A stretch of DNA of 25,229 bases. Source: CAZBWE01 sp964495465 (GTDB taxonomy: Bacteria; Planctomycetota; Phycisphaerae; Sedimentisphaerales; Anaerobacaceae). The DNA lies in assembly GCA_964495465.1 (NCBI GenBank), contig CAZBWE010000031.1:1-25229 (forward strand). The letters run 5' to 3'. Made by a program: the position numbers and the translations under genes. Below are positions 25,045 to 25,229 of this stretch, in pieces; the first letter of the stretch is position 1; the number at the start of each line of letters is the position of its first letter. Below the pieces are notes generated by a model, which saw only the letters and a list, made by a program, of their open reading frames with translations, was not told the DNA's origin and did no database searches.

Positions 25045-25229
25045 ATGGAATGCAAAAAAGAAAAGAACCTCAAAAACTGTAATTGCACATACCCATGTAG
25101 CAAAAAGGGGATATGCTGCGAATGTATAAAGTCTCATTTGGCTATAAAGGAATTACCCGCTTGCTGTTTCCCTGATGATGTCGAGAAAACCTACGACCGC
25201 AGCTTCAAGGCCTTCGCCAAGGCCTGGGG
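25045..25229 (+). CDS. DUF6485-type small Cys-rich protein, 3' end beyond window
   Basis: The first 61 codons are present and the frame is open at the right edge. The start MECKKEKNLKNCNCTYPCSK followed by GICCECIKSH and ELPACCFP, with about nine Cys in the first 43 residues and then KTYDRSF, matches the DUF6485 family as I recall it. Paired Cys and His suggest metal binding; no function is known. The ATG has GGAG 8 bases upstream. It lies 50 bp after the arabinosidase gene, in the same direction. Confidence 0.8.
   Translation, partial: MECKKEKNLKNCNCTYPCSKKGICCECIKSHLAIKELPACCFPDDVEKTYDRSFKAFAKAW

Overview
The window looks like a bacterial chromosome segment, most likely from a planctomycete of the Phycisphaerae/Sedimentisphaerae type. 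That assignment is inference. It rests on moderate GC, a helix-turn-helix protein with acidic and lysine-rich parts, a secreted arabinose-releasing enzyme and a DUF6485-type Cys-rich protein. No rRNA or marker gene fixes the taxonomy. I saw no CRISPR array, insertion sequence or phage gene.

Left part, minus strand (1-4010): two genes run leftward from a shared intergenic region. First is a GAF/AAA+/Fis activator of the NifA type. Three bases after it comes a long ORF that runs off the left edge. It combines a KaiC-like N-terminal region lacking a P-loop with a PEP/pyruvate-binding ATP-grasp domain.

Divergent control region (4011-4425): the plus strand carries a good -24/-12 (sigma-54) promoter. 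About 140 bp upstream of the predicted start point there is an exact TGT-N10-ACA site, the NifA-type enhancer pattern. The divergent activator is therefore the obvious candidate regulator of the rightward genes.

Middle part, plus strand (4426-18935): eight tightly packed co-directional genes form a nitrogen-assimilation run. They encode a TorF/Gcw_chp-type putative porin, an ammonium transporter, a PII signal protein, type I glutamine synthetase, both glutamate synthase subunits, and both carbamoyl-phosphate synthetase subunits in the unusual order large then small. Ammonium would enter, be fixed into glutamine by GlnA, be passed to glutamate by GltBD, and be diverted to carbamoyl phosphate by CarAB. 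PII carries Phe instead of the uridylylated Tyr51, whereas GlnA keeps a Tyr in the adenylylation loop. Two identical 16-bp palindromes lie inside carB in different reading frames.

Right part (18936-25229): a tRNA-Pro(UGG) on the minus strand closes the run. After it come a predicted membrane-anchored helix-turn-helix protein, a 1441-residue secreted GH127-CBM-GH51 fusion predicted to release L-arabinose from plant polymers, and the start of a DUF6485-type Cys-rich gene cut by the right edge.
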